Source: Rossellomorea vietnamensis | Lineage (GTDB): Bacteria > Bacillota > Bacilli > Bacillales > Bacillaceae_B | NCBI RefSeq assembly: GCF_025398035.1 | Contig: NZ_CP104558.1 | Coordinates: forward strand, 4,226,001-4,290,000 | Direction: 5' to 3' | Length of the DNA: 64,000 nucleotides | Shown here: piece after piece, positions 20,883-28,663 of the stretch | Numbering within the stretch: the first letter of the stretch is position 1 | Layout of the letters: each line of letters begins with the position of its first letter | Program-made: the position numbers and the translations under genes | Notes under the pieces: generated by a model | What the model saw: only the letters and a program-made list of their open reading frames with translations | Told to the model about the DNA's origin: nothing | The model's database searches: none

Positions 20883-20913
20883 TAATGAAGCCTATGTGGG
20901 AGTGAAAAAATTG

Positions 20914-22224
20914 ATGAATTATGAACAAGCTGTCGCGTGGATCCACTCAAGACTCAGACTTGGAATCAAGCCGGGATTGATGCGGATGAATCACCTGTTG
21001 GAAGAACTCGGGAACCCTCATCAAAAGCTGAAAACCGTCCATATTGCCGGTACGAATGGAAAAGGGTCCACGGTTACCTATTTGAGGAATGTATTACAGG
21101 AATCAGGATATACAGTCGGAACGTTTACCTCTCCTTATTTTGAACGCTTCAATGAACGGATCAGCATAAACGGAGATCCTGTCAGCGATGGGGATCTGAC
21201 GCTGCTTGTCGAAAAGATCAAGCCTATCGCGGAAAAGATGGAACAATCGGAATGGGGTGCGCCCTCTGAATTTGAAGTCATCACGGCCATGAGCTTTTAT
21301 TATTTTGCTGAATTGCAACCCGTCGACCTCGTCCTTTATGAGGTTGGGCTCGGGGGTAGACTGGACTCGACGAATGTCATCATTCCCATGGTATCCGTGA
21401 TCACGAGCATCGGAATGGATCATATGCAGTTTCTTGGGAACAGATTGGAAGATATCGCATCTGAGAAAGCGGGAATCATCAAGCACGGTGTACCTGTCAT
21501 TTCAGGGGTCCATCAACCTGAAGCAAGGAACGTCATCAAAGAAACAGCCCTTGAAAAGGAAAGTGAGCTATTTCAACTTGGGCAGGATTTTTCTGCCGAG
21601 CGTGTCGCCTTATTGGATAAGGGGGAAAGATTCGAGTTTCAATCTCCCTTGCAGCATGACGAGTTCGATCTTTCCATGATCGGAACCCATCAAATCAATA
21701 ATGCAGCCCTTGCCATCAAAGTCGTCGAGCTCCTTGTGAAAAATCAGGAGATGAAAATAGAACCGGAGCACCTCAAGAGAGGATTAAAGAAGGCATCATG
21801 GCCGGGCAGGATGGAGGCATTATCCGCTACACGTGAGATTTACATTGATGGTGCCCATAATCCAGAAGGGGTGGATGCCCTTGTGAAGACAATCAAGGAA
21901 CGCTTCCTTCATAAAAAAGTGACCGTCCTTTTCTCGGCACTCCACGATAAAAAGTTAAGGCCGATGATCTCTCAATTGGAAGAAGCCGTGGATGAGATCG
22001 GATTTACGTCCTTTGATTTTCCGAGAGTGGCATCGGTTGAAGAGCTTTACGAAGCTTCCGCGCACCCACATAAATCAGAAGTCCATGATTGGAAGAAGTA
22101 TCTTGAAGAGAAAATCGCCGTCATGGAAGAAGAGGAAGTCCTGCTCATAACCGGCTCCTTGTACTTCTTATCGGAAGTGAAACCATATTTACTTCCTTTA
22201 TTGGAAAATTACAGAAAAAAGTAA
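20914..22224 (+). CDS. folC: Folylpolyglutamate synthase / dihydrofolate synthase
   Basis: FolC adds glutamates to folates and usually also makes dihydrofolate. It belongs to the Mur ligase family. The start at 20914 (MNYEQAVAWIH) is 9 nt from GGGAGTG; GTG 20896 and 20902 fall within the SD. It has 436 residues. The P-loop is AGTNGKGSTV, the central block VLYEVGLGGRLDSTNV and the C-terminal ligase domain IYIDGAHNPEGVDAL. In B. subtilis comC follows it; here the diguanylate cyclase and the pilus locus lie between. Confidence 0.96.
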   Translation: MNYEQAVAWIHSRLRLGIKPGLMRMNHLLEELGNPHQKLKTVHIAGTNGKGSTVTYLRNVLQESGYTVGTFTSPYFERFNERISINGDPVSDGDLTLLVEKIKPIAEKMEQSEWGAPSEFEVITAMSFYYFAELQPVDLVLYEVGLGGRLDSTNVIIPMVSVITSIGMDHMQFLGNRLEDIASEKAGIIKHGVPVISGVHQPEARNVIKETALEKESELFQLGQDFSAERVALLDKGERFEFQSPLQHDEFDLSMIGTHQINNAALAIKVVELLVKNQEMKIEPEHLKRGLKKASWPGRMEALSATREIYIDGAHNPEGVDALVKTIKERFLHKKVTVLFSALHDKKLRPMISQLEEAVDEIGFTSFDFPRVASVEELYEASAHPHKSEVHDWKKYLEEKIAVMEEEEVLLITGSLYFLSEVKPYLLPLLENYRKK

Positions 22225-22263
22225 GTGACTTTATTCGGGTGCTTTGATAAAATATTCTTAAAC

Positions 22264-22292
22264 TTGTGACTATTTAACTAGTATAGTATGAT
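22264..22292 (+). promoter_or_regulatory. Putative promoter of the diguanylate cyclase gene
   Basis: TTGTGA and TATGAT with a 17-bp spacer, about 40 bp before the start codon. Confidence 0.5.
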
Positions 22293-22333
22293 CAGACTAT
22301 ATAAAATTCATTGTAAACCTATGGGGGATAGAT

Positions 22334-24046
22334 ATGACGTTACCATTGAAGAAAAAGCTGTACATATTGCTGGCATGGCTTGCGGTTGTACCGGCTGGCT
22401 TATATTTTACATATCAATACTATCCTCCTGAAAATATTGCAGGAAATGAGCTTGAGTTTATAACATTGGTGGCATTTGCCACTTTCATCCCCCTCATGCC
22501 CATCGTGATCAACGGTGCGACCATCTTCTTCATCCAGTGGGTGACACTCGTCGGCTTCATCAAGTATGGTCTATTTATTGAAATCGTACTGATGCAGTTC
22601 TCGATCATCCCCTTGCTCATAAGGCTCCGGGTGACAAAAAGCGACTGGCACAGGATCCCATTGAATTCACTGATGTTCTTTTTGGTTTCATACATCAGTG
22701 GGCTGATCTATTTTATGGTGGGAGGGGAAATCGCCGAAAGGGAGCTCGGTCAGCTGATCCTACCGATCCTTTGTTACCAGATCGTATCCATTATGATCAA
22801 TCAGATCCTCCTCCTTCTCTATCATCATTATGTGGCTAATAATGACGTGCGTTTTTACAGTAAGGACTTTGTGTGGGATTTCACCGCCAATATGATCATG
22901 TTCCCTCTTTCTCTCTCACTCTACTATTTGACATTTGAACTGGGGGCGTTTGCCTCCTTGCTGATTGGAGTCCCGTTCGTCAGTCTCTCCATCATCTTGA
23001 AGCTCTATAATTCATCCGAGAATATCAATGAATACCTCCAAAAAGCAGGGGAAATCGGGCATCAGCTCACAGAGAGCCTCAAGGTCAAAGAAGTCCTGGA
23101 TATTTTCATCGAGAAGATCATCGAAACACTTCCTGTCGAATATGCGTACATCCTCGACTGCCATGAGGAGGGGTTGGTTCTTCTCCGGCGGTTTGAAAAT
23201 GGGGAAATGAAATCGAATAACCTTCGTCCCCTCAAGAAAAATCAGGGGATCAGCGGAGTGGTATGGGAAACGGGAAAATCCGTCCTGTATACGTCCCGTT
23301 CGGAATGGACCGATATCGCCGAAGGGTATATGCCGGAGGATGTGGAAAGCGTGTTATGCGTACCTATCGTCAGGAGCCAGAAGGTGAGGGGAATCCTTCT
23401 TCTCGCTTCCTCCAAAAAGAAAGCGTATGAGAAATTCCAATTGATGATCGTCGATATCCTATGCTCTTATTTCGGGATAGCCATTGCCAATGCAAGGCAC
23501 CATGAGCGGACGAAACAGAACAGTGAACGATGCGCTCTTACAGGTCTCTACAATTATCGCTACTTCGAGGATCTGCTTTCCATGGAATACAATCACCTCG
23601 AAGCAGGAAAGAGAAAGACCCTGTCCTTAATCATGCTGGATCTTGACCACTTCAAAGTGATCAATGATAACTACGGTCACCAGAGTGGTAACGAAATCCT
23701 GATACAACTGGCCGAACGCTTACGTGCATTGATATCCACTAAAGGAACCGTGGCAAGATACGGCGGGGAGGAATTTGTGATCCTCCTTCCCGATACGGAA
23801 AGGGAAGAGGCACTCCGCATCGCAGAATATGTCAGGGGCACGATTGCCAACCAGCCGTTCACGCTCCATGACAGCCTGGACGAATCCAACAAACAGATAA
23901 TGGTCAGGATTACGGCAAGCATCGGCGTATCGACCGCACCTCAGGATGCAGACGACACCATGGCCCTCATCCGTCATGCCGACCGGGCGCTTTATACTGG
24001 GGCGAAGCAGGCAGGGAGGAATCGGGTGGCGCAGTATGTGAAATAA
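22334..24046 (+). CDS. Membrane GAF-GGDEF diguanylate cyclase
   Basis: This 570-residue protein should make cyclic di-GMP from two GTP. About six membrane segments fill residues 8-215. A GAF sensor domain follows (about 240-385), then a GGDEF domain with RYGGEEF, GGEEF at 477-481, and the GTP/metal loop LIMLDLDHFKVINDNYGHQ. The product-inhibition RxxD motif that normally sits five residues before the GG(D/E)EF is STKG here, so feedback inhibition by that site is not expected. The start follows TGGGGGATAGAT. It is monocistronic by its flanking signals and borders the pilus locus, whose PilB has c-di-GMP-type motifs. Confidence 0.92.
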   Translation: MTLPLKKKLYILLAWLAVVPAGLYFTYQYYPPENIAGNELEFITLVAFATFIPLMPIVINGATIFFIQWVTLVGFIKYGLFIEIVLMQFSIIPLLIRLRVTKSDWHRIPLNSLMFFLVSYISGLIYFMVGGEIAERELGQLILPILCYQIVSIMINQILLLLYHHYVANNDVRFYSKDFVWDFTANMIMFPLSLSLYYLTFELGAFASLLIGVPFVSLSIILKLYNSSENINEYLQKAGEIGHQLTESLKVKEVLDIFIEKIIETLPVEYAYILDCHEEGLVLLRRFENGEMKSNNLRPLKKNQGISGVVWETGKSVLYTSRSEWTDIAEGYMPEDVESVLCVPIVRSQKVRGILLLASSKKKAYEKFQLMIVDILCSYFGIAIANARHHERTKQNSERCALTGLYNYRYFEDLLSMEYNHLEAGKRKTLSLIMLDLDHFKVINDNYGHQSGNEILIQLAERLRALISTKGTVARYGGEEFVILLPDTEREEALRIAEYVRGTIANQPFTLHDSLDESNKQIMVRITASIGVSTAPQDADDTMALIRHADRALYTGAKQAGRNRVAQYVK

Positions 24047-24048
24047 GG

Positions 24049-24086
24049 AAAAGGATGTCTAAAGTAATCATGGACATCCTTTTTTT
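24049..24086 (+). terminator. Terminator of the diguanylate cyclase gene
   Basis: AAAAGGATGTC pairs with GACATCCTTTT across a 13-nt loop and ends in T7. Confidence 0.9.
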
Positions 24087-24138
24087 ATTGAAAATACCAT
24101 CACGTGAGTATTAAGTCCTATTAAAATAGTTTGAAGAT

Positions 24139-24147
24139 TGATATAAT
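24139..24147 (+). promoter_or_regulatory. Putative extended -10 promoter of the vWA gene
   Basis: TGATATAAT is a full extended -10 element, 36 bp before the start codon; no clear -35 was found. Confidence 0.5.
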
Positions 24148-24182
24148 AAATATATTATAGGATAACCAAAATGAGGGATATT

Positions 24183-27065
24183 ATGAGAATACAGCCAAAA
24201 ACTCCATTCCTATTCATCCTGTTTCTTACGCTCCTAATGAGTTCGACCATAACATATGCAAAAGGGAATGCTGATTTACATGTGGATTTTAATGTATCAC
24301 CGTCACAAAGTGTGATCGTAAAGCCTGCAGAAGGAAATGCAAAAGCGTCATTAGATTTCAATATTATTCCGGCAGGGGAAGTGAAGGAAGCAAAGCGGCC
24401 CCCTATTGATGTCGTCTTTATCTTTGACAAATCAGGCTCGATGAATAGTACGAGAGACAAAATGCAAAATGCAAAAGACGGACTGACCAGTGCTGTCCAA
24501 TTCTTTGAAAAAAACAAGCAAGAAAATGACCGCTTTTCTCTCATTACCTTTTCGTCCGAGATTGAAACGATCCTTCCGTTAAGCAATGACCTCGATTCTA
24601 TTAAAACATCTATGTTACATACCACCGCATATGGAGGGACAAATTATACCGATCCTTTGCGTGCAGCAAAGCATATGCTGAGAGATTCCAAGAACGAAAA
24701 GTATATTGTCTTCCTGACAGATGGACAGCCTATGATTGCAACCGCCGTTGAAAAAGTAAAAAGAGAAGAATGTACAAGACCGTTTTGGTTTTTTTGCGGT
24801 GAAACAGATCTTGTAGAGAATGATCAACAAGTGATATATGACTTCCAAAATAGATACTATTATAATAAGTGGCTCCATAAAATATATTCCCCGGATAATA
24901 GCAAATTGAAATCATTATTGATACCTTCTGATTTTTCTATGGATGGTACTTCTTTTAAGTCGGGTTGGTACAATCCAGGGGAGTTGGAAACAAACAGTCA
25001 GCAAATGCAGGCTCTGATTAAACAAAAAGGCCTTGAAGTTTCCAAAGAATTATACAACTCCAACATCACCATGCATACACTCGGATACGGGGAAGGCGAC
25101 CTTGATGACCGATACCTTCAAATGCTGGCAGAGAAGACTTCCGGCAGTTTCATCAAAGCAAGTGAGGGAAGTGTCTCGGATGCATTTGAAAAACTGGCGA
25201 ATAAAATAAACTCCGTTAAATTGGAAGGGGAAGCGGTCGTACCTTTGCCGGTAAACGCAACTGTTGACCGTAACCAATACAAAGTGGTCAATAATACGGT
25301 GTATTTACCGTTTTCCACCGTGTATGAAGTGGGCCAGGGAGCACCGTCGGCCATAATCCTATCATTACCTGTGGAGTTTACGACAAAGGGTACCTACACT
25401 TTTGACTCTGTAAAAATTCAATATAAAACGGCAGAAGAAACGGCATGGAGAAATACCAATAATAAATCGGTGACGATCCAGGTGAAGGATGATGCACCTG
25501 CATCTGTTACAGGAAAGCTTGAACTGAATAAAATCAATCAAGAATTATTCAATTTAATTATTGAGCAAGGAAAAGAGACCAACTCATTTACGGGTAAGTA
25601 TCAGCTGGAGTTCGGAGGCCTAGTAAATCCAACTGCCAAGGGGAACGTAAGAGATATCACCATCTACCAGCCGTTACCTGAAGGGGTGGAAGTTGAAGCC
25701 GGCAATAACCTTTCTATAGAAAATGTGAATGGTCAACGAACGGCTGTCATGAGATTGACTCAAAGGATGAATTTTGAAAACGGAAAGTTTTCTCAACCCT
25801 CGCTTTCCGCCAATATGAAGATAAAGGCCTTATGGGCCATTAATAATGTAAAGATGCCTCAGCCTAAGGTATCTTACGTTGATTCGAGATATGATACGAA
25901 AGTGGTCAGTAATTTGACCCCAGATCAAAATGAATTAAGTGCGAAAGTAAGAACCCGTAAGTATGATAATCAAAAAGAATATGCTTATGATGGTTTTGCT
26001 AACGGAACAATAAAAAAAGTATTGATCACAGGACAGGGGGAAACGACTGTCGCTGTTCTGGAGCCGGGCATTAATAACGGATTCCCGAATAAAGCGGTAA
26101 AGGAATTAGTGGCTGATTCAACTCAATTAACGATCACCTACAAAGATGGATCAACCGCTGTACTATCATTTATTCCTGCACTGACTGTCAAGGATGCCGT
26201 TACCAATAAAGTATTGGAAGATGGGGATTCCATATCCAATCAGGCTGAATTCTATCTATCTACCGGGGTTCCCGGAAATGATGTGAAGTATAAATATCGA
26301 ATGTTGAATGAGGATGAAGTGATAGAAGGATGGAATAACATCGACCTTCAGGAAGTGAAAACCCTCGACACATTCGGAAAGAATGAAGTCCAGGTAAAAG
26401 CGAGCGGAGGATTTGCCGTCGATGATTATATTATTGGGAAAACCATCTGGATCGAAGGAGACGAATTAATACGAGTTCCTTCCCTCATCGAATTATACGT
26501 GGGTGAAACGAAGTCTTTCGATATCGATGTCTTCCCTTTTGGGAAACCAAATAATAATTATAATGTCCTGGTGACCCAAGGGAACGACGGGGTAATCAAC
26601 TCTGAGTATACTCAAGTCCGTTCTACCAAGGAGAATAGAATGACAGGTTTATCCCCTGGTGAGGATAACGTTATTGTAGAAACGAAAAATGGGAAGTTTA
26701 AAAAGACTATCCGCGTCATTGTGAAGTCTAAGTTCATAGATCTTGAAAGCATGGATTTCACTAAATCGAAATATACTCTGCTTCTGGAGGGGAACGATTT
26801 CGACGTTCATTCAAACTTGATCTTTAATCCTCATAATGCCACCAATAAAAATATTAAGACTGTCACTGATACAGGGAATGGCGTAGTCGAGATAACAAGG
26901 GAAAATGACATATGGAAAATAACCCCGAAGAGTAAAGGTGTGACGACCATCACTGTAACATCCGATGAAAACCCCGATATTAAAGCCACAGCCATTTTTG
27001 AGGTGGTTTCAGAAGAAGGTGGAAATCCGGGTACAGAAAATGGAAGTATCGATGGCAGATGGTAA
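24183..27065 (+). CDS. Secreted von Willebrand factor A domain protein (possible pilus tip adhesin)
   Basis: A 960-residue exported protein. The start at 24183 follows ATGAGGGAT; a longer ATG at 24171 overlaps that SD. The signal peptide ends at about ITYA-KG. A vWA domain spans about 75-350, with a complete MIDAS: DKSGSM at 82-87, a threonine in YGGTNYTDPL, and FLTDGQP. The rest looks like beta-rich, Ig/Big-like modules. There is no LPXTG, no C-terminal membrane helix and no prepilin signal. It faces a minor-pilin operon, and Gram-negative PilY1 also has a vWA domain and works with PilVWX. A tip-adhesin role is therefore inferred. Base composition is more A+T-rich than in the housekeeping genes. 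Confidence 0.75.
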   Translation: MRIQPKTPFLFILFLTLLMSSTITYAKGNADLHVDFNVSPSQSVIVKPAEGNAKASLDFNIIPAGEVKEAKRPPIDVVFIFDKSGSMNSTRDKMQNAKDGLTSAVQFFEKNKQENDRFSLITFSSEIETILPLSNDLDSIKTSMLHTTAYGGTNYTDPLRAAKHMLRDSKNEKYIVFLTDGQPMIATAVEKVKREECTRPFWFFCGETDLVENDQQVIYDFQNRYYYNKWLHKIYSPDNSKLKSLLIPSDFSMDGTSFKSGWYNPGELETNSQQMQALIKQKGLEVSKELYNSNITMHTLGYGEGDLDDRYLQMLAEKTSGSFIKASEGSVSDAFEKLANKINSVKLEGEAVVPLPVNATVDRNQYKVVNNTVYLPFSTVYEVGQGAPSAIILSLPVEFTTKGTYTFDSVKIQYKTAEETAWRNTNNKSVTIQVKDDAPASVTGKLELNKINQELFNLIIEQGKETNSFTGKYQLEFGGLVNPTAKGNVRDITIYQPLPEGVEVEAGNNLSIENVNGQRTAVMRLTQRMNFENGKFSQPSLSANMKIKALWAINNVKMPQPKVSYVDSRYDTKVVSNLTPDQNELSAKVRTRKYDNQKEYAYDGFANGTIKKVLITGQGETTVAVLEPGINNGFPNKAVKELVADSTQLTITYKDGSTAVLSFIPALTVKDAVTNKVLEDGDSISNQAEFYLSTGVPGNDVKYKYRMLNEDEVIEGWNNIDLQEVKTLDTFGKNEVQVKASGGFAVDDYIIGKTIWIEGDELIRVPSLIELYVGETKSFDIDVFPFGKPNNNYNVLVTQGNDGVINSEYTQVRSTKENRMTGLSPGEDNVIVETKNGKFKKTIRVIVKSKFIDLESMDFTKSKYTLLLEGNDFDVHSNLIFNPHNATNKNIKTVTDTGNGVVEITRENDIWKITPKSKGVTTITVTSDENPDIKATAIFEVVSEEGGNPGTENGSIDGRW

Positions 27066-27071
27066 AATGAA

Positions 27072-27103
27072 AAGCGAAGCTATGAGCAATCATAGCTTCG
27101 CTT
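27072..27103. repeat. Left copy of 32-bp terminator palindrome (IS target duplication)
   Basis: A perfect palindrome: arm AAGCGAAGCTATGA, loop GCAA, and the complementary arm. An identical copy is at 28627-28658. This copy sits 6 bp after the vWA stop codon but has no T-tract on the plus strand. Confidence 0.92.
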
Positions 27104-27116
27104 CAGACTGTAGACA

Positions 27117-27152
27117 AACCCCACCTTCACTTTAACCGAAGGTGGGGTTTTC
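27117..27152. terminator. Hairpin terminator at the left end of the IS
   Basis: ACCCCACCTTC (27118-27128) pairs perfectly with GAAGGTGGGGT (27138-27148), then TTTC. It can end the transposase transcript and also stop plus-strand transcripts leaving the vWA gene. Confidence 0.85.
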
Positions 27153-27181
27153 TGATATTTTAAAAGATTTTTCTCCTGTTT

Positions 27182-28537
27182 CTAGGCTGGACATGGCCCT
27201 CGCCATGTCCAGTTTGCCAACTTCTTAAGATTCATGGCAGCGAATGTAAGCATCGCCTGCATTGAAACTTTTTTAAGACCTCTTAAGGTCGTCCAACGCA
27301 TGCCATGCTTTTCTTTTGCGTCCGCAAAGACCCGTTCGATCGTTTCTTTGCGTTTCGCATATAGAGTTTTATTAAGTTCTGTATGTCTCAAATGATCTAC
27401 TTCATCTATGTAATCCTGCCACACATGTCGATGAATCATCTTGGTGTGATTCTTACTTTGTGTACAACGTTCTAACAGAGGACAGTCTTTACATTCCAAA
27501 GGATTTGAAGCGTATTGTTTGTACCCGTCTCTTGTGGTAGTACGGTAAGGTAAAATTTGTCCTTCGGGACAAAGATAGGAGTCAAAATATTCATCGTAAA
27601 CGTATTCGTATTTCCTAAGATATCCGTCTTTCGTTCTCGGCCGTGTATAAGGCATAACGGGTCTGATTTCTTGGTCCATGAGGAATTTAGCGATGTGGGG
27701 TGTTATATATCCTGCATCAACAGCGACAGAACTGGGCTTACCGACTTTATCCGTGACTTGAGTGACGAGCTTGTCCAACATCCGACTATCGTGAACATTT
27801 CCTCCCGTGACAAGAGATCCTAAGATAAAACCCCGGGAGTCGCTTGCCGTATGAAAAGAATACGCAAACAGCTTTTCGCGCTCATCTTTTACGTAATACC
27901 CACTTTCAGGGTCTGTCGTGCTGACCTTTATTTCTTTTGACTCTTCTTTATTCTGTGGGGGGAAGGGCTTTTTTCCGTGTTCCTCTCGGTCAATGTTGAT
28001 CTCTTTATCCAGCTGATCCTGATACGTTCTAGTTTCGACTCGGGCTATTTTCTTTTCGAATTTCTTCTTATTCGCATTCGCTTTTACATGAGTAGAATCT
28101 ATAAACGCAACGGATGGATCCACCAATCCTTTGGTCATCGCTTCTTTCAAGATGCGGTAGAAAATTTGTTCAAAGAGATCCGTATCGTGGAAGCGCCTAA
28201 CGTAGTTTTTACCGAAGGTTGAAAAGTGAGGGATTTTCTCTTTGAACGAATACCCAATAAACCATCGATAAGCAACGTTGGTTTCGATTTCTTTGATGGT
28301 TTGACGCATGGAGCGTATGCCAAAGAGGTATTGGGTAAAGACCATTTTAATGAGAACAACGGGATCAATACCAGGGCGTCCATTGTCTAAACAATATTTA
28401 TCTTCTACTAAGTCATAAATAAATTCAAAATCAATCGCTTGTTCAACTTTCCTAACTAGATGATCCTCAGGAACAAGTTCATCTAGCGCAACCATTTCAA
28501 TTTGATTTCTTCCTTCTTTAGTGTGTTTTGATAACAT
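27182..28537 (-). CDS. IS1182-family DDE transposase
   Basis: A 451-residue transposase. The start chosen (MLSKHTKEGRNQIEMV) follows TGTGGGGGATAAAA on the minus strand; the frame extends to a TTG at 28552 inside the SD. The N-terminal block DGRPGIDPVVLIKMVFTQ-like and YRWFIGY are the DUF772 region of this family. The DDE core includes AFIDSTHVKANANK, VAVDAGY and ETIERVFADAKEKHGMRWTTLRG. CKDCPLLERCTQ is the family's C-terminal cysteine cluster. The gene looks intact, with no frameshift or stop. Confidence 0.94.
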   Translation of the reverse strand: MLSKHTKEGRNQIEMVALDELVPEDHLVRKVEQAIDFEFIYDLVEDKYCLDNGRPGIDPVVLIKMVFTQYLFGIRSMRQTIKEIETNVAYRWFIGYSFKEKIPHFSTFGKNYVRRFHDTDLFEQIFYRILKEAMTKGLVDPSVAFIDSTHVKANANKKKFEKKIARVETRTYQDQLDKEINIDREEHGKKPFPPQNKEESKEIKVSTTDPESGYYVKDEREKLFAYSFHTASDSRGFILGSLVTGGNVHDSRMLDKLVTQVTDKVGKPSSVAVDAGYITPHIAKFLMDQEIRPVMPYTRPRTKDGYLRKYEYVYDEYFDSYLCPEGQILPYRTTTRDGYKQYASNPLECKDCPLLERCTQSKNHTKMIHRHVWQDYIDEVDHLRHTELNKTLYAKRKETIERVFADAKEKHGMRWTTLRGLKKVSMQAMLTFAAMNLKKLANWTWRGPCPA

Positions 28538-28569
28538 TTTTATCCCCCACAAAAGCTTTATTCCTTTCT

Positions 28570-28575
28570 ATTATA
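28570..28575 (-). promoter_or_regulatory. -10 element of the transposase promoter
   Basis: TATAAT on the minus strand about 33 bp before the transposase start; no convincing -35. It lies directly downstream of the read-in terminator. Confidence 0.45.
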
Positions 28576-28576
28576 C

Positions 28577-28625
28577 AAAAAAAGCTTGTAGACTTGGTCT
28601 AATTCTTAGACTTTGTCTACAAGCT
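28577..28625 (-). terminator. Read-in terminator inside the right end of the IS
   Basis: On the minus strand AGCTTGTAGAC (starting at the IS end) pairs with GTCTACAAGCT, with an inner GTCTAA / TTAGAC stem, and is followed by T7. It would stop transcription entering from the minor-pilin operon before it reaches the transposase. Confidence 0.85.
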
Positions 28626-28626
28626 G

Positions 28627-28663
28627 AAGCGAAGCTATGAGCAATCATAGCTTCGCTTTTTTT
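28627..28663. terminator. Right copy of the 32-bp palindrome, with T-tract
   Basis: The same palindrome as at 27072-27103 (28627-28658). The plus strand continues the T-run to 28663, so this was the original terminator of the vWA gene and probably also served the convergent minor-pilin operon, whose last stop is at 28662. Confidence 0.88.

Larger units (their letters stand above)
27104..28626 (-). mobile_element. IS1182-family insertion sequence, 1523 bp
   Basis: The element is bounded by imperfect terminal inverted repeats: CAGACTGTAGACAAA at the left and, on the other strand, CAGCTTGTAGACAAA at the right (13 of 15 identical). It carries one transposase gene on the minus strand. It is flanked by two identical 32-bp copies of a terminator palindrome, read as the target duplication. 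It has inserted between two convergent genes and interrupts neither. Hairpins just inside both ends act as terminators. The intact gene suggests recent arrival and possibly ongoing activity. Confidence 0.9.

Noticed and set aside
24183..27065. vWA protein as a sortase-anchored surface adhesin
   Set aside because: No LPXTG-like motif, no C-terminal hydrophobic segment and no basic tail; it ends soon after a Gly/Asn-rich stretch.
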